Source: an uncultured Parabacteroides sp.
GTDB lineage: Bacteria; Bacteroidota; Bacteroidia; Bacteroidales; Tannerellaceae
Length of the DNA: 64,000 bases
Direction of reading: 5' to 3'
NCBI RefSeq assembly: GCF_947855115.1
Contig: NZ_CANTZW010000008.1
Location: 62,001-126,000 of the forward strand
Program-made: the position numbers and the translations under genes
The notes under the pieces: generated by a model
Seen by the model: only the letters and a program-made list of their open reading frames with translations
What the model was told of the DNA's origin: nothing
The model's database searches: none
In this document: positions 52,501-61,819 of the stretch, one piece after another
How positions within the stretch are numbered: the first letter of the stretch is position 1
How the letters are laid out: every line of letters starts with the position of its first letter

Positions 52501-55296
52501 ATGAGAAAGAGTTTAAGGGGCAAAAGATTGAAAAGGTTAGGGCTTTTCTGGATGGGAGTTTTCCTGTCATTCTCTCTATGGGCGCAAACAGGGGTTATCT
52601 GCGGTACGGTTACGGACGCTAAGATGAAAGAGCCGTTGATCGGCGCCTCGGTCGTGATCGAGGGGACTACGATTGGCGCTATCACGGATATAGACGGTAA
52701 TTTCCGTATCGAGAACGTGACACCGGGTACTTATACGGTAGCCGCCTCTTACGTGTCGTATCAAACGCGAACGGTAAAGGATGTTCCGGTAGTCGCACGC
52801 CAGGAGGCAGTGTTGAATATCGAGCTTTCAGACGCTAATCTTCAGTTACAGAATGTCGTGGTCGTGGCCCAACGAAAACTGGGTACCGAGATGGCCGTGC
52901 TGAATACGGTACGTAAGAGCCTTCCGGTGGTGAACGGTATCTCCGCCCAGCAAATCAGTAAGACACAAGATAGCGATGCCGCCGAGGTACTTCGCCGTAT
53001 TCCGGGCATCACGATCGTGGACGATCGTTTTATCGTTGTCCGGGGGCTTGCGCAACGCTATAATAATGTATGGCTGAACAACGCCACGACTCCTTCCAGC
53101 GAGACGGATAGCCGCGCCTTCTCATTCGACGTGCTACCCTCTTCATTGATCGATAATATGATGATCTATAAAAGCCCTTCAGCGGAACTGCCGGCAGATT
53201 TCTCCGGAGGTTTCGTTCGGGTGCTGACAAAGAATATCCCCGAAGGAAATACCTTCAACGTCTCCTATCAAATCGGGTTTAATACAAACTCCGCTTTCCG
53301 CGACTTCCGGCTGACGAAAGGTTCTGCCTTGGATTATCTGGGCTTTGGAGCGGGTTCCCGGATGCTACCCTCGAACGCTCCGTCTCATTTGAATAACGTA
53401 TCGGCTGCAGATGCGGCGGCATTTACAAAGCAGGTAAATACGGGATGGAACATACGTCGTTTCAAGGCGATGCCGGAACAGAAGCTGACGTTCACGATGA
53501 ATCGTACCTTTGATATCGGCGATATGAAGATCGGTAATATCACCAGCGTGAACTATAGTACGGGCTATGATTATTACGAGATGAAAAACAATAACTACCT
53601 CTCGTACGACATGGCCGAGGATCAATCCTCGTACCGTTACCGCTACGACGATGTACAATATAAGAATACGACGAAACTAGGGGCCTTGTTCAACTGGTCG
53701 TTGATGAAAGGAACGAACAAATACGAGTTCCGGAATTTCTTCAACCAGCGCGGTACCTCTTCCTTGTCGCAACGGGAAGGAACGGATTTCTACTCCGACC
53801 AGAATATCCAGAAATGGGAATCCCTTTATACCGGACGTACCACGTATTCCGGTCAGCTCAGCGGAGAGCATAAATTGAGAGAAGATATCAATAAGATGGA
53901 TTGGACGTTGGGCTATGCCTTCGCCGCTTACAAGGAGCCAGACCGTAAGGTGGTAAAGTCTTTGGAGAATACTACGGATGGTAGTTCTCGTTATTACGTG
54001 TCCGACCCGACTCGTTATTATCAGGACTTGAAAGATAACAGCGCTTCCGCTGCCTTGAATTACGAGCATAAATTCACCGTCTCGGAGATGTTTACCCCTG
54101 TCTTGAACACGGGTGTATATGGCGAGTTTAAGAAACGTGACTTCGATGCCCGTCGGTTTGTCTATAATATGCTGGGAAGCGGTTACGATCGTTTCGCCGA
54201 ATGGGACTATAGCTCGATATTCTCGGACGAGAATATATCGACCGATCGTATCTATATGAAAGAGAGTACGAACAAGAGCGACTCTTATACTTCCGATAAC
54301 CTGCTGGGTGCCGCTTACGTAGCCGCTAAACTGAACTGGGGGGAGAAGTTGAACGCGAACGTGGGTGTACGTATGGAATATTATCGATTGAAGTTGGATG
54401 GTTATGAGTCGGACGGTATAAAGCCGGTACACCTGGATCAAAGCTCGATGGATTTCTTTCCTTCCGTCAACATCGCTTATAACATGAATGAGAAGCACCA
54501 AGTACGCTTGGCCTATGGACGTTCCGTGAATAGGGCGGAGTTCCGGGAGATCGTACCTTATGTATATTATGATTTCGCCTTAGATGCGAATATCACGGGT
54601 AACGTGGACTTGAAGAACGCTTACGCGAATAACATTGATCTGCGTTACGAGTTTTACCCGGCCCCGGGAGAGACGGTGACGATCGGCGGTTTCTACAAAC
54701 GGTTCGACGATCCGATTGAGCAAACCTATATGGAAGCAGGCTCCGGGTTGCAATATACATACCATAACGCCGATCACGCGAACGCTTTTGGCGTGGAACT
54801 GGATATCAAGAAGAATCTGGACTTTATCGGTCTGAAAGGCTTGAGCTTCGTGTTCAACGGGGCTTATATCCATAGCAAGGTGTATTTCGCCGAGGGTTCT
54901 TTCGAACGGGATCGTGCGATGCAGGGGCAATCCCCTTACTTGATCAATACGGGCTTGTTCTATCAGAACGACAATGCGGGTATCTCGGCCTCCGTACTGT
55001 ATAACCGGATTGGCGAACGCATCGAGACGGTAGGCGTACCGAAGCAAAACCCGAATGATGATATTCCCGATATCTATGAGATGCCCCGTAACTCCTTGGA
55101 CTTGAGTTTCTCGAAGAAGATCGGCAAATACGTGGAGATCAAGGGAGGCATAAAAGACCTGTTGAACTCAAAGATAGAATATAAACAATTCCTGGAATTA
55201 ACGGAGGCTTCCGGCGAGAAGCGTGAGGTAGAGCAATTGATCCGTAGCTATCGTCCGGGCGTGACCGTGAATCTGGGTGTAGCCGTGAAGTTTTAA
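52501..55296 (+). CDS. TonB-dependent outer-membrane receptor
   Basis: A 931-residue receptor. Order of parts: signal peptide (to about residue 29, ending LWAQ), a carboxypeptidase-regulatory-like domain (GVICGTVTDAKMKEPLIGAS... to ~110), plug (VLRRIPGITIVDDRFIVVRGLAQ near 160), then the beta-barrel to the terminal Phe (VTVNLGVAVKF). It imports a ligand using TonB energy. No SusD gene follows; instead a beta-helix lipoprotein does, so the substrate may not be a glycan. An ATG at 52462 is in frame but overlaps the promoter box, so 52501 is used. Confidence 0.93.
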   Translation: MRKSLRGKRLKRLGLFWMGVFLSFSLWAQTGVICGTVTDAKMKEPLIGASVVIEGTTIGAITDIDGNFRIENVTPGTYTVAASYVSYQTRTVKDVPVVARQEAVLNIELSDANLQLQNVVVVAQRKLGTEMAVLNTVRKSLPVVNGISAQQISKTQDSDAAEVLRRIPGITIVDDRFIVVRGLAQRYNNVWLNNATTPSSETDSRAFSFDVLPSSLIDNMMIYKSPSAELPADFSGGFVRVLTKNIPEGNTFNVSYQIGFNTNSAFRDFRLTKGSALDYLGFGAGSRMLPSNAPSHLNNVSAADAAAFTKQVNTGWNIRRFKAMPEQKLTFTMNRTFDIGDMKIGNITSVNYSTGYDYYEMKNNNYLSYDMAEDQSSYRYRYDDVQYKNTTKLGALFNWSLMKGTNKYEFRNFFNQRGTSSLSQREGTDFYSDQNIQKWESLYTGRTTYSGQLSGEHKLREDINKMDWTLGYAFAAYKEPDRKVVKSLENTTDGSSRYYVSDPTRYYQDLKDNSASAALNYEHKFTVSEMFTPVLNTGVYGEFKKRDFDARRFVYNMLGSGYDRFAEWDYSSIFSDENISTDRIYMKESTNKSDSYTSDNLLGAAYVAAKLNWGEKLNANVGVRMEYYRLKLDGYESDGIKPVHLDQSSMDFFPSVNIAYNMNEKHQVRLAYGRSVNRAEFREIVPYVYYDFALDANITGNVDLKNAYANNIDLRYEFYPAPGETVTIGGFYKRFDDPIEQTYMEAGSGLQYTYHNADHANAFGVELDIKKNLDFIGLKGLSFVFNGAYIHSKVYFAEGSFERDRAMQGQSPYLINTGLFYQNDNAGISASVLYNRIGERIETVGVPKQNPNDDIPDIYEMPRNSLDLSFSKKIGKYVEIKGGIKDLLNSKIEYKQFLELTEASGEKREVEQLIRSYRPGVTVNLGVAVKF

Positions 55297-55332
55297 TTTG
55301 AATTCACTCATATAAACTAAATTCGTTTACTT

Positions 55333-56694
55333 ATGAACAAGTTTTTATTAAAAGGTGTGGCCGCCGCTTTCTGCATGGCCGCGATGTTTGGAACAACCGC
55401 TTGTGGCGATGATGATGATTCCATGAATGTAGAGCCTCCTGTAGAGGAAACCCAGGATGTTATACTGGAAGGTGAGATTACCTCGGATATGACATTGAAG
55501 GCTTCCGATAACAATCTGTTGAGAGGCTTTGTATACGTAACGGACGGCGCGACCCTGACGATCGAGCCGGGGACGGTAATCAAAGGCGAGAAATCATCGA
55601 AAGGAACCTTGATCATTGAACGTGGCGGGAAGATCATCGCTGAGGGTACGACAGAGAAGCCGATCGTATTCACTTCCGATCAGCCGAAAGCCTCTCGTAC
55701 TTACGGAGATTGGGGTGGTTTGATCCTTTGTGGCAAGTCTATCGTGAATAATACGGCTGGTGAGGCTCAGATAGAGGGTGGTCCTCGTTCGTATTACGGC
55801 GGTAAAGACCCGGAAGATAACTCCGGTATCGTGAAATATGTCCGTATCGAGTTCGCCGGCTATCCCTTGGAACCGAATAAGGAGATCAACGGTTTGACTT
55901 GTGGCGGTGTGGGCCGCGGCACAACGATCGAATATGTGCAAGTCTCTTATTGCGGCGACGACTCTTTCGAGTGGTTCGGCGGTACGGTAAACGCAAAGCA
56001 CCTGATCGCTTACAAAGGCTGGGATGATGAGTTTGATACAGACTATGGGTTCCAAGGTAAATTGCAGTTCTTGCTAGGCGTTCGCGATCCGAAGCATGCC
56101 GATACATCCAAATCCAACGGTTTCGAGTCTGATAACGACGCGGATGGTTCTTCCAACACGCCGCTTACCTCTCCGGTTTTCTCTAACGTAACATTGATCG
56201 GTCCGTTCTACGGAGAGTCTGCCGGCAAAGCGGAAAATGATATCCTCTATGTTACGGAAGATGCCGCTAATGGCGCTAAAGGCGGGCAATTCCAAGCCGC
56301 TATGCACATTCGCCGTAACTCTTCTTTGAATGTATATAACTCAATCTTCACGGGTTGGCCATACGGTTTATATCTGCAAAACGCGAATGCGGGCGCGGTC
56401 GTTAAGAACGTGATCTTCGCCGGTATGTGGGAGAACTTCAAGGACGAGACCAGCCGGAATTATTTCCAGACCGAGGATTTAGGCAACCTTGCTTACGCTT
56501 CCAGCAATGATATCATCGCTAAAGACGGTGATTATACATCGATCGTAACGGATAAGATCGATGGAGCGGATTTCTCCGATACGGCTTTGAACGATTCTTT
56601 CTTCGAGAAGGTATCTTATAAGGGAGCCTTCGACGGGAAGAATGACTGGGCCGCTAGCTGGACTAACTTTGATCCGAATAACACCGAATATTAA
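55333..56694 (+). CDS. Surface-type lipoprotein with right-handed beta-helix
   Basis: A 453-residue lipoprotein: lipobox TTAC with Cys24, directly followed by GDDDD, an acidic stretch like the surface-export signal of Bacteroidota lipoproteins. The body shows beta-helix-like repeats (LTIEPGTVIKG, LIIERGGKIIAEGT, PIVFTSDQP, then VKYVRIEFAG, IEYVQVSYCGDDSFEWFGG). It starts 36 bases after the TonB receptor and is probably its ligand-binding partner at the surface. The ligand is unknown. Confidence 0.85.
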   Translation: MNKFLLKGVAAAFCMAAMFGTTACGDDDDSMNVEPPVEETQDVILEGEITSDMTLKASDNNLLRGFVYVTDGATLTIEPGTVIKGEKSSKGTLIIERGGKIIAEGTTEKPIVFTSDQPKASRTYGDWGGLILCGKSIVNNTAGEAQIEGGPRSYYGGKDPEDNSGIVKYVRIEFAGYPLEPNKEINGLTCGGVGRGTTIEYVQVSYCGDDSFEWFGGTVNAKHLIAYKGWDDEFDTDYGFQGKLQFLLGVRDPKHADTSKSNGFESDNDADGSSNTPLTSPVFSNVTLIGPFYGESAGKAENDILYVTEDAANGAKGGQFQAAMHIRRNSSLNVYNSIFTGWPYGLYLQNANAGAVVKNVIFAGMWENFKDETSRNYFQTEDLGNLAYASSNDIIAKDGDYTSIVTDKIDGADFSDTALNDSFFEKVSYKGAFDGKNDWAASWTNFDPNNTEY

Positions 56695-56729
56695 TTTAGC
56701 TTGGATTGAATAAGTTGTGATTTTGCTTA

Positions 56730-56769
56730 AGGACACTGAGGTATCCGGAAAGATTCCTCGGTGTCTTTT
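56730..56769 (+). terminator. Terminator after the TonB receptor/lipoprotein pair
   Basis: GACACTGAGG (56732-56741) pairs with CCTCGGTGTC (56756-56765) with one G-T pair, then TTTT. Confidence 0.82.
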
Positions 56770-56795
56770 CGTCTATGATTTTATAAAGATATATC

Positions 56796-57266
56796 ATGAA
56801 TAAAAAGCTATTGTTATTTTCAGCATGTATGGCGGGAGCCTCATGGACCGTACAGGCGCAAGACTTGGTTCTGAGCGAAGGGCAATATTATACCGATGAG
56901 ACGCAAACCACTCCATATACAGGTCGTTATACCGAGTTTTATGACGATGGTATGCTCAAGATGGAGTTGTATCTGAAGGATGGTCGTCCGGAAGGAACTT
57001 ACGTGATTTATTACCCGAGTGGCAAGATCGCCGAGGTACGTTCCTATTATCATGGGATCTTTCATGGTGAATGGCGTACGTATAATGAGGATGGGCAGTT
57101 GATAGGGTTGGCTTCCTATAAGGAAGGACATAAGGATGGCCCTTGGCGTATCTGGAGCGATAAAGGGATTTTGCTGTATGAGATGTTCTACACGGAAGGG
57201 AAGAAATCGGGTGTCTGGCGTAGTTGGGACGAGGAAGGTAATTTGCTTTCCGAGGAGAAACAATAG
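56796..57266 (+). CDS. MORN-like (YwqK-type) repeat protein, secreted
   Basis: A 156-residue protein with a signal peptide (to AQA near 22) and about five MORN-like repeats of the YwqK type: YTEFYDDGMLKMELYLKDGR, GTYVIYYPSGKIAEVRSYY, GEWRTYNEDGQLIGLASY, GPWRIWSDKGILLYEMFY and GVWRSWDEEGNLLSE. YwqK proteins are sometimes labelled antitoxins, but no toxin gene is near and the protein is exported. Function not known. Confidence 0.82.
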   Translation: MNKKLLLFSACMAGASWTVQAQDLVLSEGQYYTDETQTTPYTGRYTEFYDDGMLKMELYLKDGRPEGTYVIYYPSGKIAEVRSYYHGIFHGEWRTYNEDGQLIGLASYKEGHKDGPWRIWSDKGILLYEMFYTEGKKSGVWRSWDEEGNLLSEEKQ

Positions 57267-57269
57267 GGA

Positions 57270-57401
57270 TAACTGCCGTTTACTTATGGGTAACTGCCGT
57301 TTACTTATGGAGGACATGCCATTTACCTTTAGTGGTAAATGATTTTTCCTCTAGAGGTAAATGGCGTTACAACGGCATGTAAACGTTCTTACCTCTAGAG
57401 G
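57270..57401. repeat. Cluster of short direct and palindromic repeats
   Basis: TAACTGCCGTTTACTTATGG occurs twice in tandem (57270-57290 and 57291-57311, 21-base period). Degenerate relatives follow (ATGCCATTTACCTTTAGTGG, then GGTAAATGGCG), and the palindrome CCTCTAGAGG appears at 57348-57357 and 57392-57401. No gene. Confidence 0.75.
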
Positions 57402-57412
57402 AAAATGCTTTC

Positions 57413-57832
57413 TTATTCCTCTTCTTCAAAGTCGAACTCGAATCCATCATCCATGAAGTCAGGCTCGGTGAATTGCTCCAGTTCCCGGCGATCCTTTTTG
57501 GTAGGCCGTCCGAGGCCTTTCGCACGGTTCACGAAGCCGGAGATACGGTTCATCTCCAGGATCTCGTATTGATCCGGGGTCGTCACGTTCTCCATGTAAT
57601 TCGGGACGAGCTTGGCTCCCACTCGATTCTGGATCAATCCGATTACCTTGAAAGAGAAGGTGATCGGCGGTTTACGTACCTGTATCACATCGCCGACCTT
57701 GATCATGCGGGAAGGTTTGATCGTTACTCCGTCTATCATGATACGCCCTTTCTTGCAAGCATCCGCCGCTATCGTGCGGGTCTTGAAGATACGGGTCGCC
57801 CACATCCATTTATCGATACGTACCTCGTTCAT
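57413..57832 (-). CDS. S4 domain RNA-binding protein (Hsp15-like)
   Basis: A 139-residue protein. The N-terminal S4 domain (RIDKWMWATRIFKTRTIAADACKKG... to ~55) is that of Hsp15/HslR, which binds stalled 50S subunits carrying peptidyl-tRNA. The C-terminal part continues with IGLIQNRVGAKLVPNYMENVT and ends in an acidic tail. It sits 22 bases after pth, another gene handling peptidyl-tRNA, and they are probably co-expressed. Confidence 0.88.
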   Translation of the reverse strand: MNEVRIDKWMWATRIFKTRTIAADACKKGRIMIDGVTIKPSRMIKVGDVIQVRKPPITFSFKVIGLIQNRVGAKLVPNYMENVTTPDQYEILEMNRISGFVNRAKGLGRPTKKDRRELEQFTEPDFMDDGFEFDFEEEE

Positions 57833-57854
57833 GTCTCTCTATTGTCTGTCTCTT

Positions 57855-58418
57855 TTATTTATTATTAAATTGGTTCATCGTGATCTGGATTCCGGCGAGG
57901 CAGAAACTCTTGATGATCTCTGTCGCACGATCCAGTATCTCTGGCATCAACTGCAATTCTTCCGGGGGGAATTTCCCTAACACGTAATCGATCTGTCCTC
58001 CGCGTGGGAAATCGCTGCCTATGCCGAAACGAAGGCGGGAGTATTCTTGCGTATTCAATAATTGGGCGATATTCTTCAACCCGTTGTGCCCGGCGTCGCT
58101 ACCTTTCGGTTTCAGGCGTAAGGTCCCGAATGGCAATGCCAGGTCATCTACGACGATCAACAGGTTTTCCATGGAGACGTTCTCCCTCTGCAACCAATAC
58201 CGAACGGCGTTTCCACTCAGGTTCATGAAGGTATTCGGCTTAAGCACGATCAAGTCGCGGTTCTTCACCCGTATACGTGCGATCGCCCCGTATCGCTCCT
58301 CGGTGAAATTACCTCCTACGCTCTCTACCAAATGGTTGACAACCCTGAAACCTATATTATGGCGGGTTCCCCAATATTCGGAACCGATATTACCCAGTCC
58401 TGTTATCAAATATTTCAT
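57855..58418 (-). CDS. pth: Peptidyl-tRNA hydrolase
   Basis: A 187-residue enzyme that releases tRNA from drop-off peptidyl-tRNA. Catalytic His20 in [10 protein letters not shown], Asn68-type residue in [13 protein letters not shown], Asp in [10 protein letters not shown] and the [13 protein letters not shown] loop are all present. It lies between rplY and the S4 gene on the same strand, a common translation cluster. Confidence 0.97.
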   Translation of the reverse strand: MKYLITGLGNIGSEYWGTRHNIGFRVVNHLVESVGGNFTEERYGAIARIRVKNRDLIVLKPNTFMNLSGNAVRYWLQRENVSMENLLIVVDDLALPFGTLRLKPKGSDAGHNGLKNIAQLLNTQEYSRLRFGIGSDFPRGGQIDYVLGKFPPEELQLMPEILDRATEIIKSFCLAGIQITMNQFNNK

Positions 58419-58432
58419 TGTCCTCGAATCTA

Positions 58433-58473
58433 TAAAAGAAAGGGGAAGAACATTCTATGAATATCCTCCCCTT
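58433..58473 (-). terminator. Terminator after rplY
   Basis: AAGGGGA (58440-58446 as the reverse arm) pairs with 58467-58473, with further pairing inward (GGATATTC with GAATGTTC, imperfect), and is followed on the minus strand by TTTCTTTT. Confidence 0.65.
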
Positions 58474-58503
58474 CTTGTATTGTAATAATGTTTTTACCTC
58501 AGA

Positions 58504-59088
58504 TTATCCTTTAGCCTGAGCACCACGAGCGGCACGAGTCAATTGAACGGCGCAAACCACAGCGTTCTTGGCGTTCATCAATTCAAGGCCTTCGAAGTGT
58601 AAAGCACCTACCTGCATAGTCTTGCCTAAGCCTAGGTGATCCACATTAATCGTCAACTTTTCAGGGATTTGATCGTATATAGCTTTTACTTTCAGCTTTC
58701 TCATTTGAAGAGATAACTTACCACCGGCTTTAACACCTTCCGCATGACCTTCCAAGACAACCGGAACTTCCATTACTACGGCTTTGTCTTTAAATACTTC
58801 CAAGAAGTCCATGTGAAGGATCTCGTCTGTCACGGGTTGGAATTGCATGTCCTTTACGATTGCCATTGTCTTGTTGCCGTCGATGTTCAACTCTACAACG
58901 AAAATCTCCGGAGTGTAAACCAACTTACGAACGGCTTCTTTAGTAACCGTGAAGTGAGTTACTTTTTCGCCACCATACAACACGGCAGGAATTTCGTTAT
59001 TCTTACGCATTGCCTTCAATGTTCTTTTCTGATCCGCGGAACGAGCGGCGATTTCTCTTGTCTTTCCTTCTAACTCAAATGTCTTCAT
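58504..59088 (-). CDS. rplY: 50S ribosomal protein L25/general stress protein Ctc
   Basis: A 194-residue protein of the long L25 (CTC/TL5) type that binds 5S rRNA. N-terminal L25 domain (KRTLKAMRKNNEIPAVLYGGEKV near 23-45), then the TL5 domain with MDFLEVFKDKAVVMEVPVVLEGHAEGVKAGG... and a short Ala/Arg-rich tail. It has a strong promoter and its own terminator; pth follows behind it. Confidence 0.94.
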   Translation of the reverse strand: MKTFELEGKTREIAARSADQKRTLKAMRKNNEIPAVLYGGEKVTHFTVTKEAVRKLVYTPEIFVVELNIDGNKTMAIVKDMQFQPVTDEILHMDFLEVFKDKAVVMEVPVVLEGHAEGVKAGGKLSLQMRKLKVKAIYDQIPEKLTINVDHLGLGKTMQVGALHFEGLELMNAKNAVVCAVQLTRAARGAQAKG

Positions 59089-59170
59089 TTCCTTAATTTT
59101 TTGTGTTACTCAAAATTAGTTATTTCGCTTCCTAATTTCCCATCACACGGTACGGGGCTAAAAAGCGGTG

Positions 59171-59201
59171 CAAAGATACGTTTTTTGTTTTATATGACAA
59201 A
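59171..59201 (-). promoter_or_regulatory. rplY promoter
   Basis: On the minus strand TTTG (59198-59201), a 19-base spacer and TATCTTTG (59171-59178): full match to the Bacteroidota promoter. Start of transcription near 59164, ~76 bases before rplY. Confidence 0.85.
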
Positions 59202-59308
59202 TATTTCGGATGTTATTTGTCGGAGTAAGCCGATTGTATAGATTCGTTGTCATATTCCAATCGCTTTATCTTCTATGTATCTTGACAAAGATGTGTCATT
59301 TTATCGGG

Positions 59309-60100
59309 TTATCCATCTAACTTCACTAATTTAGTGGTTCGCATGATCCAGCGGACAAAGCCGTGGGGGAGAAGCATTACGAGGGGCGTGCATATTTTGT
59401 AGAAGAGGCCCGGTACTAAAGAAGCCCGGCGGCGGAACAAGGCGTTGATCCCTTTTCTCGCCAGTTTCTCAGGGCGTGTCATGATACCTAAGCGGATTGC
59501 CAAGGTCTTCAGGTTGTCGCTCAGGTTGTATAAGTTCGTGGCTACGGCACCGGGGCAAAGCACGGTTACGCTTACCCCGTAATCTTGCAACTCAGAACGT
59601 AAGCCCCGGGAGAAACTCTTCAAGTATCGTTTGGTGGAAGCGTAAAGCGTGATTCCCGGATAAGGTAGCCAACAAGAGAGAGATGACATATTGAGGATGT
59701 ACCCATGACGCCGTTTCTTCATCTCCTGCCCGAAATAGTAACAAAGCTGGGTAGGAGTGGTCACGTGGAGATAAAGCATTTTCTCGACGGTGTTCGCCTT
59801 CGCCTGTAAGATCTCATAGAAGAAAAACATACCGGCGTTATTGACCAATACCTCTACAGGGATGTCTCTCTCTTGGCAAGTGTCATAAAGCTCTTTGGCC
59901 GCCCCTGGAATCGCCAGATCGCGATAAAGCGGTAAAACCTCTATACCATATTTGCTTGCGAGCAACTCCCCTTTCTCCCGGATCGCCTGTTCCTCGTTGC
60001 TGACGATCACCAACTGATACCCACGCGAGGCCAGCTCCTCGGCATAGGCGAGACCTATTCCGGAACTGGCTCCCGTGACTAAAGCCCATTTCTTTTCCAT
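59309..60100 (-). CDS. Short-chain dehydrogenase/reductase
   Basis: A 263-residue classical SDR. TGASSGIGLAYAEEL near residues 10-24 binds NAD(P); NNAG follows near 87, Ser in NMSSLSCW and the YASTKRYLKSFS catalytic Tyr/Lys near 152-156. The C-terminus is basic and hydrophobic, so membrane contact is possible. Its start overlaps the stop of the flavin oxidoreductase gene by one base (TAATG), indicating coupled translation. Substrate unknown. Confidence 0.9.
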   Translation of the reverse strand: MEKKWALVTGASSGIGLAYAEELASRGYQLVIVSNEEQAIREKGELLASKYGIEVLPLYRDLAIPGAAKELYDTCQERDIPVEVLVNNAGMFFFYEILQAKANTVEKMLYLHVTTPTQLCYYFGQEMKKRRHGYILNMSSLSCWLPYPGITLYASTKRYLKSFSRGLRSELQDYGVSVTVLCPGAVATNLYNLSDNLKTLAIRLGIMTRPEKLARKGINALFRRRASLVPGLFYKICTPLVMLLPHGFVRWIMRTTKLVKLDG

Positions 60101-61323
60101 TATTTATATTCAAGTCTTTTGATTTCACGAACGATACATTCCGGAAGACCTTTCACGTTCTTATGGCAGACCATGTCTTCGCTATACATACGGGCGATGC
60201 AATAGTTGCTATGCCCGCAATCACAACGGGCGTGCTCGTCTTCTTTCATGCGGTTGACGAAGCCCGGCTCGTTCACCAAGGCACGGGCCATGGCTACGAA
60301 CTCGAATCCGTCGTTTAATACTTCCTCGATCTTATCCCTGGAGACCAATCCTCCTACATAAATAAGAGGCAAATGTAAAGCTTTGCGGAATTTCAACGCA
60401 TCTTCTAGGAAGTAAGCCTCCTTGAACGGTTCCGAGGGAATCATGTATTTACCGACCATGCGTATCCCGATCGGCAGATATCCCCGGGGCATATAATACG
60501 CCATGGTACGGATCGGCATTTCTCCCCGCATCACGTACATGGGGGCACGGCTTACGAATCCACCGCTTAATACCAAGGCATGTACCCCGCATTGGTCTTG
60601 GAGCGTGCGGGCCACTTCGAGGCATTCGTCTATTTCAAGTCCTCCCTTGAATCCGTCCCGCATATTGGTCTTTGCGGTTACGGCGATATCGGAACCGGCC
60701 GCTTTCATCACTTCTTCCATACACATTTTCATGAAGCGCATACGGTTCTCGAGGCTTCCTCCGTACTCGTCTTTCCGGTGATTGGTGTACGGGGAAAGGA
60801 ATTGGCTGATCAGGTAGCCATGTCCGGCATGGATCTCTACGGCATCCATACCTGCCTCACGCGCCAACCGTACGGCCTCGCCATAGGCACGGGCCATGGA
60901 TGCGATCTCGGATTGTCTCATGCCTCGTACGATCGTGGGAGAGTAGAGGTTGAATCCGCTAGACGCAGAGATAGGCGTGCATCCGCAAATCTTTTTATGC
61001 GACATATTTCCGCAATGACCTAGCTGGATGGAAGCGGCGGCTCCTTCTTTATGGATAGCGTCGGTGAGTTTGCGGAGGCCGGGGATGATATCCGGGCGCA
61101 TCCATAGTTGGCGCTCGAACGACAAGCCACTTTGCGTCACGGCGGCGTAGGCAATGTTTGTCATGCCGATACCACCGGCGGCTACGGATGTATGGTAGTT
61201 GAATAACTGCTCCGAGGGAGCGTTTCCCGGGCACATGCTCTCGAATGCGGCGGCCCGGATCGTGCGGTTCCTAAGTGTCAGCGGACCGATCTTGCCGGGT
61301 GTAAACAGGATTGATTTGTCCAT
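60100..61323 (-). CDS. Old yellow enzyme-type NADH:flavin oxidoreductase
   Basis: A 407-residue FMN-dependent TIM-barrel enzyme. It starts ILFTPGKIGPLTLRNRTIRAAAFES, has QLGHCGNMS near 99, DAVEIHAGHGYLISQFLSP near 173, NRKDEYGGSLENRMRF and ends with a cysteine cluster (CDCGHSNYCIARMYSEDMVC near 369-389), resembling the iron-sulfur-binding part of 2,4-dienoyl-CoA reductase relatives but lacking their second FAD/NAD domain. Probably reduces an alpha,beta-unsaturated carbonyl compound. Confidence 0.88.
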   Translation of the reverse strand: MDKSILFTPGKIGPLTLRNRTIRAAAFESMCPGNAPSEQLFNYHTSVAAGGIGMTNIAYAAVTQSGLSFERQLWMRPDIIPGLRKLTDAIHKEGAAASIQLGHCGNMSHKKICGCTPISASSGFNLYSPTIVRGMRQSEIASMARAYGEAVRLAREAGMDAVEIHAGHGYLISQFLSPYTNHRKDEYGGSLENRMRFMKMCMEEVMKAAGSDIAVTAKTNMRDGFKGGLEIDECLEVARTLQDQCGVHALVLSGGFVSRAPMYVMRGEMPIRTMAYYMPRGYLPIGIRMVGKYMIPSEPFKEAYFLEDALKFRKALHLPLIYVGGLVSRDKIEEVLNDGFEFVAMARALVNEPGFVNRMKEDEHARCDCGHSNYCIARMYSEDMVCHKNVKGLPECIVREIKRLEYK

Positions 61324-61355
61324 ATCGATAGATTAAATTGTTTTTATGAATTGAG

Positions 61356-61649
61356 CTAGATGGTTTTCTCTATATTCCAGACGAAGGCTCGTAGCCCTTG
61401 CGCTTCCGTTTCCTTGTCTAGGTTGTGCAAGATTTCCAGGAAATGATCCACCTTCTCGTCTTCTACCATCGTGAGGATCGCAGAATTCAGGGTGGGCCAA
61501 GCGTGATTGCCGTAATGGGGCTCGCCTGTTTTGCTTCCCCGTCCTTGCACGACATCCCAGTAGGTAAATCCTCTGAGGTTATTACGGTCCATGATACTGA
61601 CGATGGTCTCGTAATATGCTTGGTTGAAAGATATAAATATCGCTTTCAT
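61356..61649 (-). CDS. PG0541 family transporter-associated protein
   Basis: A 97-residue small protein with MKAIFISFNQAYYETIVSIM at the start and RGFTYWDVVQGRGSKTGEP in the middle, matching the PG0541 family that is encoded beside RND efflux pumps in Bacteroidota. It resembles a PII-like/ferredoxin-like small domain. It follows the pump gene here by 170 bases, with a hairpin between. Confidence 0.85.
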   Translation of the reverse strand: MKAIFISFNQAYYETIVSIMDRNNLRGFTYWDVVQGRGSKTGEPHYGNHAWPTLNSAILTMVEDEKVDHFLEILHNLDKETEAQGLRAFVWNIEKTI

Positions 61650-61744
61650 GTATTCAATTTTTTATGAAGATACGAGTCCGGAAGGGCGCTTTCCCACAAT
61701 GGGCATTCTTGCCTGTTTAGAATAGGCATTGTAAGCCTCTTATA

Positions 61745-61775
61745 CCGGGCATTGTAACAGCCTTACAATGCCCGG
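61745..61775. terminator. 13-bp hairpin downstream of the RND pump gene
   Basis: CCGGGCATTGTAA (61745-61757) pairs perfectly with TTACAATGCCCGG (61763-61775). Parts of the same motif (GGCATTCTTGCC, GGCATTGTAAGCC) occur at 61702-61737. No T run on the minus strand, so it may be an RNA-stability or processing element rather than a full stop. Confidence 0.55.
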
Positions 61776-61819
61776 TGTGGTTTACTTGCCTCCGAAGCCC
61801 TTCCGATACGCGAAGTTAA

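Noticed and set aside
56796..57266. YwqK-type protein as part of a toxin-antitoxin system
   Set aside because: It carries a signal peptide and there is no toxin gene beside it.
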